A stretch of 9,172 bases of DNA, taken from NCBI GenBank assembly GCA_023474975.1, contig JAMCXE010000024.1:1-9172 (forward strand), read 5' to 3'. The notes beneath the pieces were generated by a model that saw only the letters and a list, made by a program, of their open reading frames with translations, was not told where the DNA came from and ran no database searches. The translations under genes were made by a program, and so were the position numbers. The DNA is from Patescibacteria group bacterium. GTDB lineage: Bacteria > Patescibacteriota > Minisyncoccia > UBA6257 > 02-FULL-45-10c. The stretch's first letter is position 1; every line of letters begins with the position of its first letter. Shown here piece by piece: positions 1 through 5,073 of the stretch.

Positions 1-9
1 TAAAATAAT

Positions 10-168
10 ATGAAATTGAAAGAATTTATAAAAAAATTAGAAAAAATTGCAAAACAACATGGCGATTCTATTGAAGTTGAGATGGCCGATGAAATTCCAG
101 TTGTTGAACCTATTATTTTAAAAGATTTTCAGAATAAGAAAATAGTTGTAATAACAGATCAAAAATAA
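10..168 (+). CDS. Small hypothetical protein, 52 aa
   Basis: A short open frame runs from ATG at 10 to TAA at 166-168. The product starts MKLKEFIKKLEKIAKQHGDS and has a lysine-rich amphipathic helix in the first ~17 residues. A short acidic, beta-prone section follows (IEVEMADEIPVVEP), and it ends in QNKKIVVITDQK. It has no signal peptide, membrane segment or recognisable catalytic motif, and I cannot assign a function. Its stop is directly abutted by the ATG (169) of the broken DUF2779 copy. That suggests the small gene and a DUF2779 gene were once translationally linked (TAA-ATG, no gap). The composition looks like a real coding frame rather than chance: helix, turn, strand, and a conserved-looking HGDSIEVEMAD core. 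There is no strong Shine-Dalgarno site upstream, but only 9 nt are visible. The window edge hides its promoter. Confidence 0.55.
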   Translation: MKLKEFIKKLEKIAKQHGDSIEVEMADEIPVVEPIILKDFQNKKIVVITDQK

Positions 169-231
169 ATGCTAACAATCTCCAAAACTGACTACATCTT
201 ATGCAGAGACCGCAGAAAAATTTTTGGCTGA
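169..231 (+). pseudogene. Broken 5' end of a second DUF2779 gene copy
   Basis: These bases align with the first 64 nt of the intact DUF2779 gene at 890-953, with 7 substitutions and one missing base. The frame reads MLTISKTDYILCRDRRKIFG and then meets TGA at 229-231. The lost base shifts the frame near codon 16-17, and likeness to the intact gene fades soon after 231. The first two differences are synonymous (CTA/CTC, ACT/ACA), as expected if the copy was once a working gene. The cysteine at intact position 15, a candidate iron-sulfur ligand, is arginine here. The copy sits just after the 52-residue gene and before the toxin-antitoxin promoter. It marks one side of an insertion, duplication or recombination event whose other side is the intact gene start at 890. 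Confidence 0.8.
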
Positions 232-275
232 ATATATTATTATAAATAAATTTAAAGAGAGGGGGCTTACTATAA

Positions 276-325
276 CATACAGTATGCATTGACAAAGTAT
301 ATACGATGTATATACTTACTGTATG
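276..325. promoter_or_regulatory. Operator: two overlapping inverted repeats over the TA promoter
   Basis: The inner repeat is perfect: AAGTATATAC (295-304), a 3-bp centre GAT, then GTATATACTT (308-317). It covers the promoter spacer and the -10 box. An outer pair, CATACAGTA (276-284) and TACTGTATG (317-325), is also perfect, and its right arm includes the antitoxin start codon. RelB/DinJ antitoxins bind such palindromes through an N-terminal ribbon-helix-helix fold, and the toxin modulates binding. The site most likely gives autorepression of the pair. The two repeats have different centres (306 and 300.5), so they cannot fold or be bound as one simple symmetric unit. Confidence 0.7.
289..316 (+). 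promoter_or_regulatory. Strong promoter of the toxin-antitoxin operon
   Basis: A perfect -35 hexamer TTGACA (289-294) is followed after 16 nt by TATACT (311-316), one mismatch from the -10 consensus. Transcription should begin about 6-8 nt further on, at or next to the antitoxin ATG at 323. The mRNA is therefore probably leaderless. The spacer and -10 box lie inside a perfect palindrome, as expected for a promoter shut off by its own product. Confidence 0.75.
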
Positions 326-574
326 ACTACTTTAAATGTAAGAATTGAAGAAAAAACTAAAGTGCAAGCCAGCAAAACTCTTGCGAGGCTTGGCTTGGAT
401 ATGTCCAGCGCGGTTAAGATATTTCTTAATCAGGTAGTAAAGGAGGATGGATTACCCTTTATTCCAACAAACAATAAAGCCGCCATTAAAGCTCGCTGGG
501 ATAGAGAGGTTGCCAATACTTTGAGGCGCGGCAAGAGATATAATTCTGCTCGAGAAGCGCTTAGGGGTTTGTAA
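323..574 (+). CDS. dinJ: RelB/DinJ-family antitoxin
   Basis: This 83-residue protein has the RelB/DinJ layout. The N-terminal strand TTLNVRIEE is followed by KTKVQASKTLARLGLDMSSAVKIFLNQVVKEDGLPF, the ribbon-helix-helix DNA-binding and dimerisation part that is the family signature (MSSAVKIFLNQ; GLPF). The C-terminal ~35 residues are basic and probably unstructured until they wrap around the toxin. In this family the antitoxin neutralises a RelE/YafQ-type ribonuclease and represses its own operon. The toxin gene begins 17 nt downstream on the same strand. The start is fixed by the promoter: TATACT ends 6 nt before the ATG, so translation probably starts on a leaderless transcript. The palindromic operator overlaps this start. 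Family assignment is secure; the naming as DinJ rather than RelB rests on the YafQ-like partner. Confidence 0.9.
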   Translation: MTTLNVRIEEKTKVQASKTLARLGLDMSSAVKIFLNQVVKEDGLPFIPTNNKAAIKARWDREVANTLRRGKRYNSAREALRGL

Positions 575-591
575 TTTGGTAGAATTGATAG

Positions 592-876
592 ATGTATACG
601 ATTCTGCGTACCAAGGATTTCGAGAGATCGTTTAAAAGACTTACAAATTCAGGACTCAAGCAAAACAAAAAGAAAGTCATAGGATCTGTAATTGATAAAA
701 TTGCCTCCGGATCATCATTGGATAAAAAATATAAGGATCATTCATTGAGTGGTGAATTTTCTGGTTATAGGGAGTGCCATATTTTTAACGATCTGTTATT
801 AATATATAAAATAGATAAGAAGGCTGTTATTTTGGTTTTGATAGATATTGGCAGCCATTCCCAATTATTCGGATAA
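592..876 (+). CDS. yafQ: YafQ-family mRNA interferase toxin
   Basis: This 94-residue RelE-superfamily toxin has strong YafQ features. It begins MYTILRTKDFERSFKRL, then has the family blocks KDHSLSGEFSGYRECHI, NDLLLIYKI and IGSHSQLF. Residues corresponding to the known E. coli YafQ active site are visible: His50, His63, Asp67, His89 and Phe93. The usual tryptophan after the aspartate is leucine (Leu68). YafQ enzymes cleave mRNA in the ribosomal A site, and this protein looks catalytically intact. It is co-transcribed with the antitoxin 17 nt upstream and has only a weak Shine-Dalgarno site, so coupling to antitoxin translation is likely. The gene ends 13 nt before the intact DUF2779 start, and its 3' end overlaps a possible promoter for that gene. 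Confidence 0.9.
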   Translation: MYTILRTKDFERSFKRLTNSGLKQNKKKVIGSVIDKIASGSSLDKKYKDHSLSGEFSGYRECHIFNDLLLIYKIDKKAVILVLIDIGSHSQLFG

Positions 877-877
877 T
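848..877 (+). promoter_or_regulatory. Possible promoter for the DUF2779 gene
   Basis: TTGGCA (848-853) and GATAAT (872-877) each differ from consensus at one base and are 18 nt apart. Transcription would start near 884, giving a leader of about 6 nt before the ATG at 890. The TTG at 848, which could be read as a start codon, is more simply explained as the first bases of this -35 box. The assignment rests on pattern alone. Confidence 0.35.
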
Positions 878-889
878 TTTTATTTAAAA

Positions 890-2437
890 ATGCTCACAAT
901 CTCCAAAACAGACTACATCTTATACAGAGACTGCCGGAAAAATGTCTGGCTGAAGAAACATCGGCCGGATATTTATAATAAGTCGGAGCTTTCTGAATTT
1001 GAGAAAACCATCATTGAAACCGGAAATGAGGTTGAGCTTTTGGCTAGAAAACTTTTTTCCGAAGGAGTTTTGGTTGAGGGCAGGGAAAGGAAAGACCGGG
1101 AAAGAACGTTGGAATTGTTGGCGGCGAAGGCGCCAGTTATATTTCAGCCGATCTTTGTCCGAGACGGTTTTTTGGCGGCGGCAGATATTTTAGAGTACCC
1201 CCACACCAATGGAATTGATGAGGGGGCGGGTGATGAAAAAACGGGCGGATACAACTTATACGAAGTGAAAGCCACTAGCAAAGTTGAAGAGCATCATTAT
1301 TATGACTTGGCTTTTCAGGTTAATTTACTAAGAAAATTTGATTTGAAGATAAAAAAAATTAGCGTGATTCATTTGAATCCGAAATATGTCTGCCACGGAG
1401 AGCTGGATCTTAAGAGTCTTTTTGTAATTGAAGATGTTACCGAAGAAGTAGAAAAAATAGTTGACGAAGTGAGCGCGGAAATGGATGCGGCGCTAAAATA
1501 TTTATCCAGCGAAACTGAGCCGGCAGGTCACTGCGATTGCATAAACAAAAGCCGCAACAATCACTGCACCACATTTTCTTATTCAAATCCAGATGTGCCG
1601 GAATATAGCGTGCACGACATTGCCCGCATTGGAAGCAGCAAGAAAAAACTTCAGCAGCTCATAGAAATGAATATTTTTCATATTCACGAAATTCCCGAAG
1701 AGATCGAGTTTACCGAAATTCAGAAAAATCAGATCCAGGCGCACGTTTTGGATAAAGTTTTATTGGAAAAAGAATTGATAGCGAGAGAGCTTGGCGAGCT
1801 GTCTTTTCCGCTCTATTTTTTGGACTATGAAACTTGCCCGGCGGCGGTTCCGCGCTTTGACGGATATTCGCCATATAATCAAATTCCTTTCCAGTATTCT
1901 CTGCATAAATTAAATTCGCCGGCCGACAAAGAGTCCTTCGGCAAAGCTCAGGACAAGCCGGAACATTTTGAATTTTTATATACAAAAGCAGACGACCCGA
2001 GCCGCGCGCTGGCGGAGTCGCTTCAGAAAAACATCGGCGACAAGGGCACGGTGATCGTGTGGAACAAAAAATTTGAATCTCAAAGAAATAATGAAATAGG
2101 GAAGAGGCTGCCGGAATTCAAATCGTTCATGGATTCGGTCAACGCCAGAATATATGACCTTATGGATATTTTTACCAAGCAATATTATGTGCATAAGGAT
2201 TTTAAGGGCAGCACTTCCATAAAATATGTTTTGCCCGTGTTGGCTCCGGAGCTAACTTACAAAAATCTTAACATCCGCGAAGGCGGCACGGCTTCGCAGA
2301 GCTGGGACAAAATTGCGCTCGGTTCATTGCCTCAAAAAGAAAAAGACCAAATTGCAAAAGATCTGCTGGCTTATTGCGAGCGGGATACATATGCGATGTA
2401 TGCTATTTGGAGGGAGCTTTATAAACTCATTTCATAA
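890..2437 (+). CDS. DUF2779 protein: PD-(D/E)XK nuclease plus DEDD exonuclease-like domain
   Basis: This 515-residue protein has two apparent nuclease halves. The N-terminal half resembles Cas4/RecB-type PD-(D/E)XK nucleases: SKTDYILYRDCRKNVWLKK at the start, GNEVE (45-49), Asp99 in AAADILEY, Glu125 and Lys127 in YEVKAT, and Gln143. Cys15 with Cys215, Cys217 and Cys226 could bind an iron-sulfur cluster as in Cas4. The C-terminal half (~305-515) is the DUF2779 domain. LDYET (Asp312, Glu314), VWNKKFE (390-396), IYDLMDIF (Asp423) and YCERDTYAMY (Asp499) follow the pattern of DnaQ-like DEDD exonucleases. A role in nucleic acid repair or defence is inferred; substrate unknown. I choose ATG 890 over the TTG at 848. 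The broken copy at 169 starts at the same ATG, and the longer form would overlap the toxin gene by 29 nt. A palindromic repeat is read in frame at ~349-356. Confidence 0.85.
   Translation: MLTISKTDYILYRDCRKNVWLKKHRPDIYNKSELSEFEKTIIETGNEVELLARKLFSEGVLVEGRERKDRERTLELLAAKAPVIFQPIFVRDGFLAAADILEYPHTNGIDEGAGDEKTGGYNLYEVKATSKVEEHHYYDLAFQVNLLRKFDLKIKKISVIHLNPKYVCHGELDLKSLFVIEDVTEEVEKIVDEVSAEMDAALKYLSSETEPAGHCDCINKSRNNHCTTFSYSNPDVPEYSVHDIARIGSSKKKLQQLIEMNIFHIHEIPEEIEFTEIQKNQIQAHVLDKVLLEKELIARELGELSFPLYFLDYETCPAAVPRFDGYSPYNQIPFQYSLHKLNSPADKESFGKAQDKPEHFEFLYTKADDPSRALAESLQKNIGDKGTVIVWNKKFESQRNNEIGKRLPEFKSFMDSVNARIYDLMDIFTKQYYVHKDFKGSTSIKYVLPVLAPELTYKNLNIREGGTASQSWDKIALGSLPQKEKDQIAKDLLAYCERDTYAMYAIWRELYKLIS
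1933..1954. repeat. Short palindromic repeat read in frame inside the DUF2779 gene
   Basis: The outer arms GTCCT and AGGAC pair, with TCGGCAAAGCTC between them holding further imperfect pairing. This matches a widely scattered environmental-bacterial repeat type, the CCTTCGACAAGCTCAGG family, that I recognise from memory. It encodes ESFGKAQD at about residues 349-356 in a loop between the LDYET block and PEHFEFL. The frame is kept, so the protein tolerates it, much as Rickettsia palindromic elements are tolerated inside genes. Confidence 0.6.
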
Positions 2438-2439
2438 AA

Positions 2440-2504
2440 CCGTCATTGCGAGCGGAGCGAAGCAATCCAGATTGCCGCGGACTAAGAAGTCCTCGCAATG
2501 ACGG
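2440..2504. repeat. 65-bp palindromic element with three-way-junction fold
   Basis: A perfect 13-bp outer stem forms between 2440-2452 (CCGTCATTGCGAG) and 2492-2504 (CTCGCAATGACGG). Inside it are two small hairpins: GCAAT/ATTGC (2462-2466 with 2471-2475) and GGACT/AGTCC (2479-2483 with 2488-2492). Positions 2441-2467 are identical over 27 nt to the repeat at 2549-2575 before the GIY-YIG gene. This makes it a gene-less relative of that element. It lies 3 nt after the DUF2779 stop, where its transcript could also act as a 3' hairpin, but there is no U-tract, so it is not a standard terminator. Confidence 0.85.
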
Positions 2505-2548
2505 AGTGGAATATACTATTTTTGCGGATATACTATTGATTTAAAGCT

Positions 2549-2575
2549 CGTCATTGCGAGCGGAGCGAAGCAATC
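2549..2575 (+). repeat. Left inverted repeat of the GIY-YIG unit
   Basis: This 27-nt block starts CGTCATTGCGAG and ends GCGAAGCAATC. It is identical to 2441-2467 in the upstream palindrome. It belongs to a TCATTGCGAG...GAAGCAATC repeat type that I recognise as common between genes of many bacteria. Confidence 0.85.
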
Positions 2576-2582
2576 TATCTAT

Positions 2583-2870
2583 ATGGATAAATATTATTTC
2601 GTTTATTTAATGACTAACAAAAACAATGCCGTTATTTATACCGGAGTTACAAATGATCTGAAAAAGAGAGTTTTCCAACATAAAAATAAAATTGTTAAAG
2701 GATTTACCAAAAAATACAATATAACTAAGTTAGTTTACTTTGAAATATTTGATAATTCTTATAATGCCATTTCAAGAGAGAAACAGATCAAAGCTGGTTC
2801 AAGAAAAAAGAAGATAGATCTAGTAAACAAAATAAATTCGGAATGGAAAGATCTGTATTTTAGTTTGTGA
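2583..2870 (+). CDS. Small GIY-YIG nuclease
   Basis: This 95-residue single-domain GIY-YIG protein is of the UvrC-N-terminus/YhbQ-like type. The two-strand signature appears as FVYLMTN (6-12) and YTG (19-21), followed by VTNDLKKRVFQHK with the conserved Arg29 and His33. The candidate metal-binding glutamate is Glu66 in AISREKQIK, and the conserved C-terminal Asn and Trp lie in NSEWKDLY (85-92). All key positions look intact. GIY-YIG domains cut DNA phosphodiester bonds with one metal ion; the target of this small group is unknown to me. It is strongly basic, as expected for DNA binding. The gene is tightly enclosed by inverted repeats, with the stop codon touching the right one. This context suggests a selfish, repeat-linked nuclease rather than a housekeeping repair enzyme. 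There is no clear Shine-Dalgarno site. Confidence 0.9.
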   Translation: MDKYYFVYLMTNKNNAVIYTGVTNDLKKRVFQHKNKIVKGFTKKYNITKLVYFEIFDNSYNAISREKQIKAGSRKKKIDLVNKINSEWKDLYFSL

Positions 2871-2897
2871 GATTGCTTCGGCTGCACTCGCAATGAC
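2871..2897 (+). repeat. Right inverted repeat of the GIY-YIG unit
   Basis: The block begins GATTGCTTCG on the base after the GIY-YIG stop codon and ends CTCGCAATGAC. It is the imperfect reverse complement of 2549-2575, differing in the central 5-6 nt and by one indel. The ATG inside CAATGAC (2893) opens a spurious upstream extension of the exonuclease frame. Confidence 0.8.
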
Positions 2898-2905
2898 AGA
2901 GCGGC

Positions 2906-2961
2906 GAGGAATGTTTCGGCTACGCTCGCAATTGAGGAATGTTTCGGCTACGTTCGCAATT
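2906..2961 (+). repeat. Two tandem 28-bp degenerate half-repeats
   Basis: Two directly adjoining 28-bp units (2906-2933 and 2934-2961) differ at a single base, C/T at 2925 and 2953. Each starts GAGGAATGTTTCGGCTACG and ends TCGCAATT. Each resembles the right-hand half of the GIY-YIG repeat, with TTTCGGCTACGCTCGCAAT standing for CTTCGGCTGCACTCGCAAT. A more decayed third copy can be seen at about 2972-3006, with GAGATCGCTACGG and then CTCTCGCAATGGCAG. The stretch lies between the GIY-YIG unit and the exonuclease start and shows no gene of its own. Confidence 0.75.
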
Positions 2962-3030
2962 ATAGATAAGGGAGATCGCTACGGGCCAAAGCTCTCGCAA
3001 TGGCAGAAAAATGAGTTAGAATATATACAT

Positions 3031-3744
3031 ATGAAAGACAAATTAATTTTTTTGGACACAGAAACAACGGGCAATGATGTTTTGAAAGACCGGCTCTGTC
3101 AGATTTGCTATAAAGTGGACGGTGAATATCATACCGAATATTTTAAGCCGCCGCTTCCGATGTCGGTGAAGGCCATGAGCATCACGCACATCACAAATAA
3201 ATTTTTAGCGGATAAGCCGCCGTTCCAGGGAAGTGAGATGTATAAAGAAATTGAAGCGCTGCTTTCCAAAGGAATAATGGTGGCTCACAATGCGCGATTT
3301 GATAAAGCGATGCTGGAATCGGAAGGAATTGCGGTGCCGCAAAGCATCTGCACATTTCGCGTTGCCAGATATTTGGATTCGGACAATCAAATTCCGGAAT
3401 ATAATTTGCAGTTTTTGAGATATTTTTTGGATCTGGACATAGACGCCGGAGTGCATGACGCCGAGGAAGACGTGAAGGTGCTTTCCGGAGTTTTTGAAAG
3501 ATTGCTTGCAAAAATGATCAAAGAGACCGGCAACGAAAACAGCGCCATAGCAAAAATGATAGAGGTGTCCAGCCATCCGTCACTTTTCAGATTATTTAAT
3601 TTTGGAAAATATAAAGATAAAAAGATCGAGGAGGTGGTAAAAACAGATAGGGGCTATCTTGAATGGATGCTTAGCAGAAAAATGGAAGAGGGCGGCACGG
3701 ATGAAGACTGGATCTACACATTGGAACATTATTTGAAGAATTAG
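3031..3744 (+). CDS. DEDDh 3'-5' exonuclease, ExoX-like, with C-terminal ExoX-type domain
   Basis: This 237-residue DnaQ-superfamily exonuclease carries the usual motifs. Exo I is FLDTETTG (Asp9, Glu11). Exo II is VAHNARFDKAML (Asp91). Exo III is HDAEEDVKVL (His142, Asp147), which makes it the DEDDh class. Residues ~185-237 form a small second domain, FNFGKYKDKKIEEVVKTDRGYLEWML, similar to the C-terminal piece of exodeoxyribonuclease X-like proteins. Such enzymes remove nucleotides from DNA 3' ends using two metal ions; a repair or proofreading role is inferred. The frame is open back to ATG 2893, but those 46 codons only translate the repeat cluster. ATG 3031 directly precedes the conserved start (MKDKLIFLDTET) and is the better choice. 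The next gene starts 13 nt after the stop. Confidence 0.88.
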   Translation: MKDKLIFLDTETTGNDVLKDRLCQICYKVDGEYHTEYFKPPLPMSVKAMSITHITNKFLADKPPFQGSEMYKEIEALLSKGIMVAHNARFDKAMLESEGIAVPQSICTFRVARYLDSDNQIPEYNLQFLRYFLDLDIDAGVHDAEEDVKVLSGVFERLLAKMIKETGNENSAIAKMIEVSSHPSLFRLFNFGKYKDKKIEEVVKTDRGYLEWMLSRKMEEGGTDEDWIYTLEHYLKN

Positions 3745-3757
3745 AATTAGGATATAC

Positions 3758-5065
3758 ATGAGAACCATTCAGAGAAATTTAGGTTGGGCGGTGATATTGA
3801 TATTGTCTTTTATTCCGGCTTTTTTGTGGTGGCAAGCGCCTGCTTTCGCGCCGCGATTCGGTGATCTTAATAACGCCATGACCAGCATTGGTCAGCTGCT
3901 GGGACTTGTGGGCGTGGCCATGTTCGCGCTCAATTTGGTTTTGAGTGCACGGCTTCATTTCTTAGATAAATATTTTGGCGGATTGGACAGGGCATACGCA
4001 AAGCACAATGTTTTAGGCCAAGTTGCTTTTATTTTTCTGCTTTTTCATCCGCTGTTTTTATTGGCCAGATATTCGGCCGGATCTTTCGCCGGTGCGGCAA
4101 GTTTTTTGTCCGTTGGTTCATATTGGCCGAGAAATTGGGGAATATTGTCGCTTGGGTTAATGCTGGTGCTCATAGTGCTCACTCTTTATCTCCGTCCAAA
4201 ATATAATATTTGGAAATGGACGCATAAATTTTTAGGTTTTGCATTCTTTATGGCGTCTATGCATGTTTGGCTTATTCCAAGTGATGTTTCGCGCTATATG
4301 CCGCTGAGGTGGTATGTGCTTAGTATTTCTGCTATCGGCCTGTTGGCTTTTGCATACCGGACTTTATTTGGCTGGCTTTTGGTTAAAAAATTCAGATACA
4401 CGGTTTTGGGGGTGCGTGCGTTGAGCGATTCTATAACGGAAATAACTATGCGGCCTGTCGGCGAGCGCATGATGTTTGTGCCGGGACAATTTATTTTCGT
4501 AAGTTTTTACGGAAAAACGATCGGCGCCGAGAGCCATCCGTTCAGCATTACTTCCGGACCTGACGACCAAAATATTTCTATCATTGCCAAAAGCTTGGGC
4601 GATTATACCGCTAAGCTCTCAACTCTTTTGCCGGGAACGTCGGCAAAAATAGAGGGTCCCTTTGGAAATTTTTCATATAAAAATGCCAAAAATAAAGATC
4701 AGATATGGATAGCTGGCGGCATCGGAGTGACTCCGTTCATAAGTATGGCAAAGTCGTTGAAAATAGAAGATGGATACAATATTGATCTGTATTACTGCGT
4801 AAAGAATGAGGGCGAGGCGGTGTATTTGGATCTTCTCAAAAATATCTCAGCGTCTTTGAACGGGAAGTTCAAAGTGATATCTTACTATACCGACAAAGAA
4901 GTCCGCATTACCGCCGACATCATTCAAAAGACGACCGGCCGTCTTACGATGAATAACGATATTTTTCTTTGCGCTCCACCGGCGATGATAGATTCGCTTC
5001 GAAAACAATTTTTGTTCAAGAAAGTTAAAAGAAAATTCATTCATTCGGAAGAATTTAGTTTTTAA
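3758..5065 (+). CDS. Ferric-reductase-like membrane flavohaem oxidoreductase
   Basis: This 435-residue protein begins with about six membrane segments (roughly 10-26, 43-65, 85-105, 126-146, 157-173, 185-206). They form a ferric-reductase-like haem domain with candidate haem histidines His83, His97, His156 and His169. A ferredoxin-NADP reductase-type module follows in the cytosol. Its FAD-binding barrel includes PGQFIFVSF (242-250) and HPFSITS (260-266), and its NAD(P) part has IAGGIGVTPFISM (318-330), LCAPPAM (404-410) and a C-terminal EEFSF. Such proteins take electrons from NAD(P)H through FAD and two haems across the membrane. The physiological acceptor cannot be read from sequence. The cytochrome b5-like gene 8 nt downstream is a natural partner. 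AGGA (3751-3754) precedes the ATG with short spacing and may be a weak ribosome site. Confidence 0.88.
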   Translation: MRTIQRNLGWAVILILSFIPAFLWWQAPAFAPRFGDLNNAMTSIGQLLGLVGVAMFALNLVLSARLHFLDKYFGGLDRAYAKHNVLGQVAFIFLLFHPLFLLARYSAGSFAGAASFLSVGSYWPRNWGILSLGLMLVLIVLTLYLRPKYNIWKWTHKFLGFAFFMASMHVWLIPSDVSRYMPLRWYVLSISAIGLLAFAYRTLFGWLLVKKFRYTVLGVRALSDSITEITMRPVGERMMFVPGQFIFVSFYGKTIGAESHPFSITSGPDDQNISIIAKSLGDYTAKLSTLLPGTSAKIEGPFGNFSYKNAKNKDQIWIAGGIGVTPFISMAKSLKIEDGYNIDLYYCVKNEGEAVYLDLLKNISASLNGKFKVISYYTDKEVRITADIIQKTTGRLTMNNDIFLCAPPAMIDSLRKQFLFKKVKRKFIHSEEFSF

Positions 5066-5073
5066 ATTAGATC

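Larger units (their letters stand above)
2549..2897 (+). mobile_element. Putative mobile unit: GIY-YIG gene between inverted repeats
   Basis: The 27-nt block at 2549-2575 and the block at 2871-2897 are inverted copies of each other. Read on one strand, 10 bases (GATTGCTTCG) and 11 bases (CTCGCAATGAC) match exactly around a variable 5-6 nt centre. The GIY-YIG gene fills the space between them with almost no slack: its ATG is 7 nt after the left repeat and its TGA ends on the base before the right repeat. No convincing target-site duplication is visible outside the repeats. That the unit moves as a whole, with the nuclease acting on the repeat, is inference. Confidence 0.5.

Noticed and set aside
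848..889. TTG start for the DUF2779 gene at 848
   Set aside because: It would overlap the toxin gene. The broken copy at 169 begins at the equivalent of ATG 890, and the TTG fits better as part of a -35 box.
2313..2501. Plus-strand 62-codon frame over the end of the DUF2779 gene and the palindrome
   Set aside because: It is an out-of-frame overlap that ends in translated repeat sequence, with no ribosome site.
2511..2537. Repeated ATATACTATT at 2511-2520 and 2528-2537 as a target-site duplication
   Set aside because: Both copies lie on the same side of the palindrome and do not bracket an element. The repeat is AT-rich and may be chance.
2906..3006. CRISPR-like array
   Set aside because: The repeats adjoin with no spacers, decay quickly, and match halves of the neighbouring palindromic repeat. 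No cas genes are present.
2893..3030. 46-codon N-terminal extension of the exonuclease from ATG 2893
   Set aside because: It only translates the repeat cluster. The conserved exonuclease begins at ATG 3031, six residues before the FLDTET motif.
3191..3576. Minus-strand frames inside the exonuclease gene
   Set aside because: They are shadows of a gene with intact DEDDh motifs; the translations are low-quality and without start signals.
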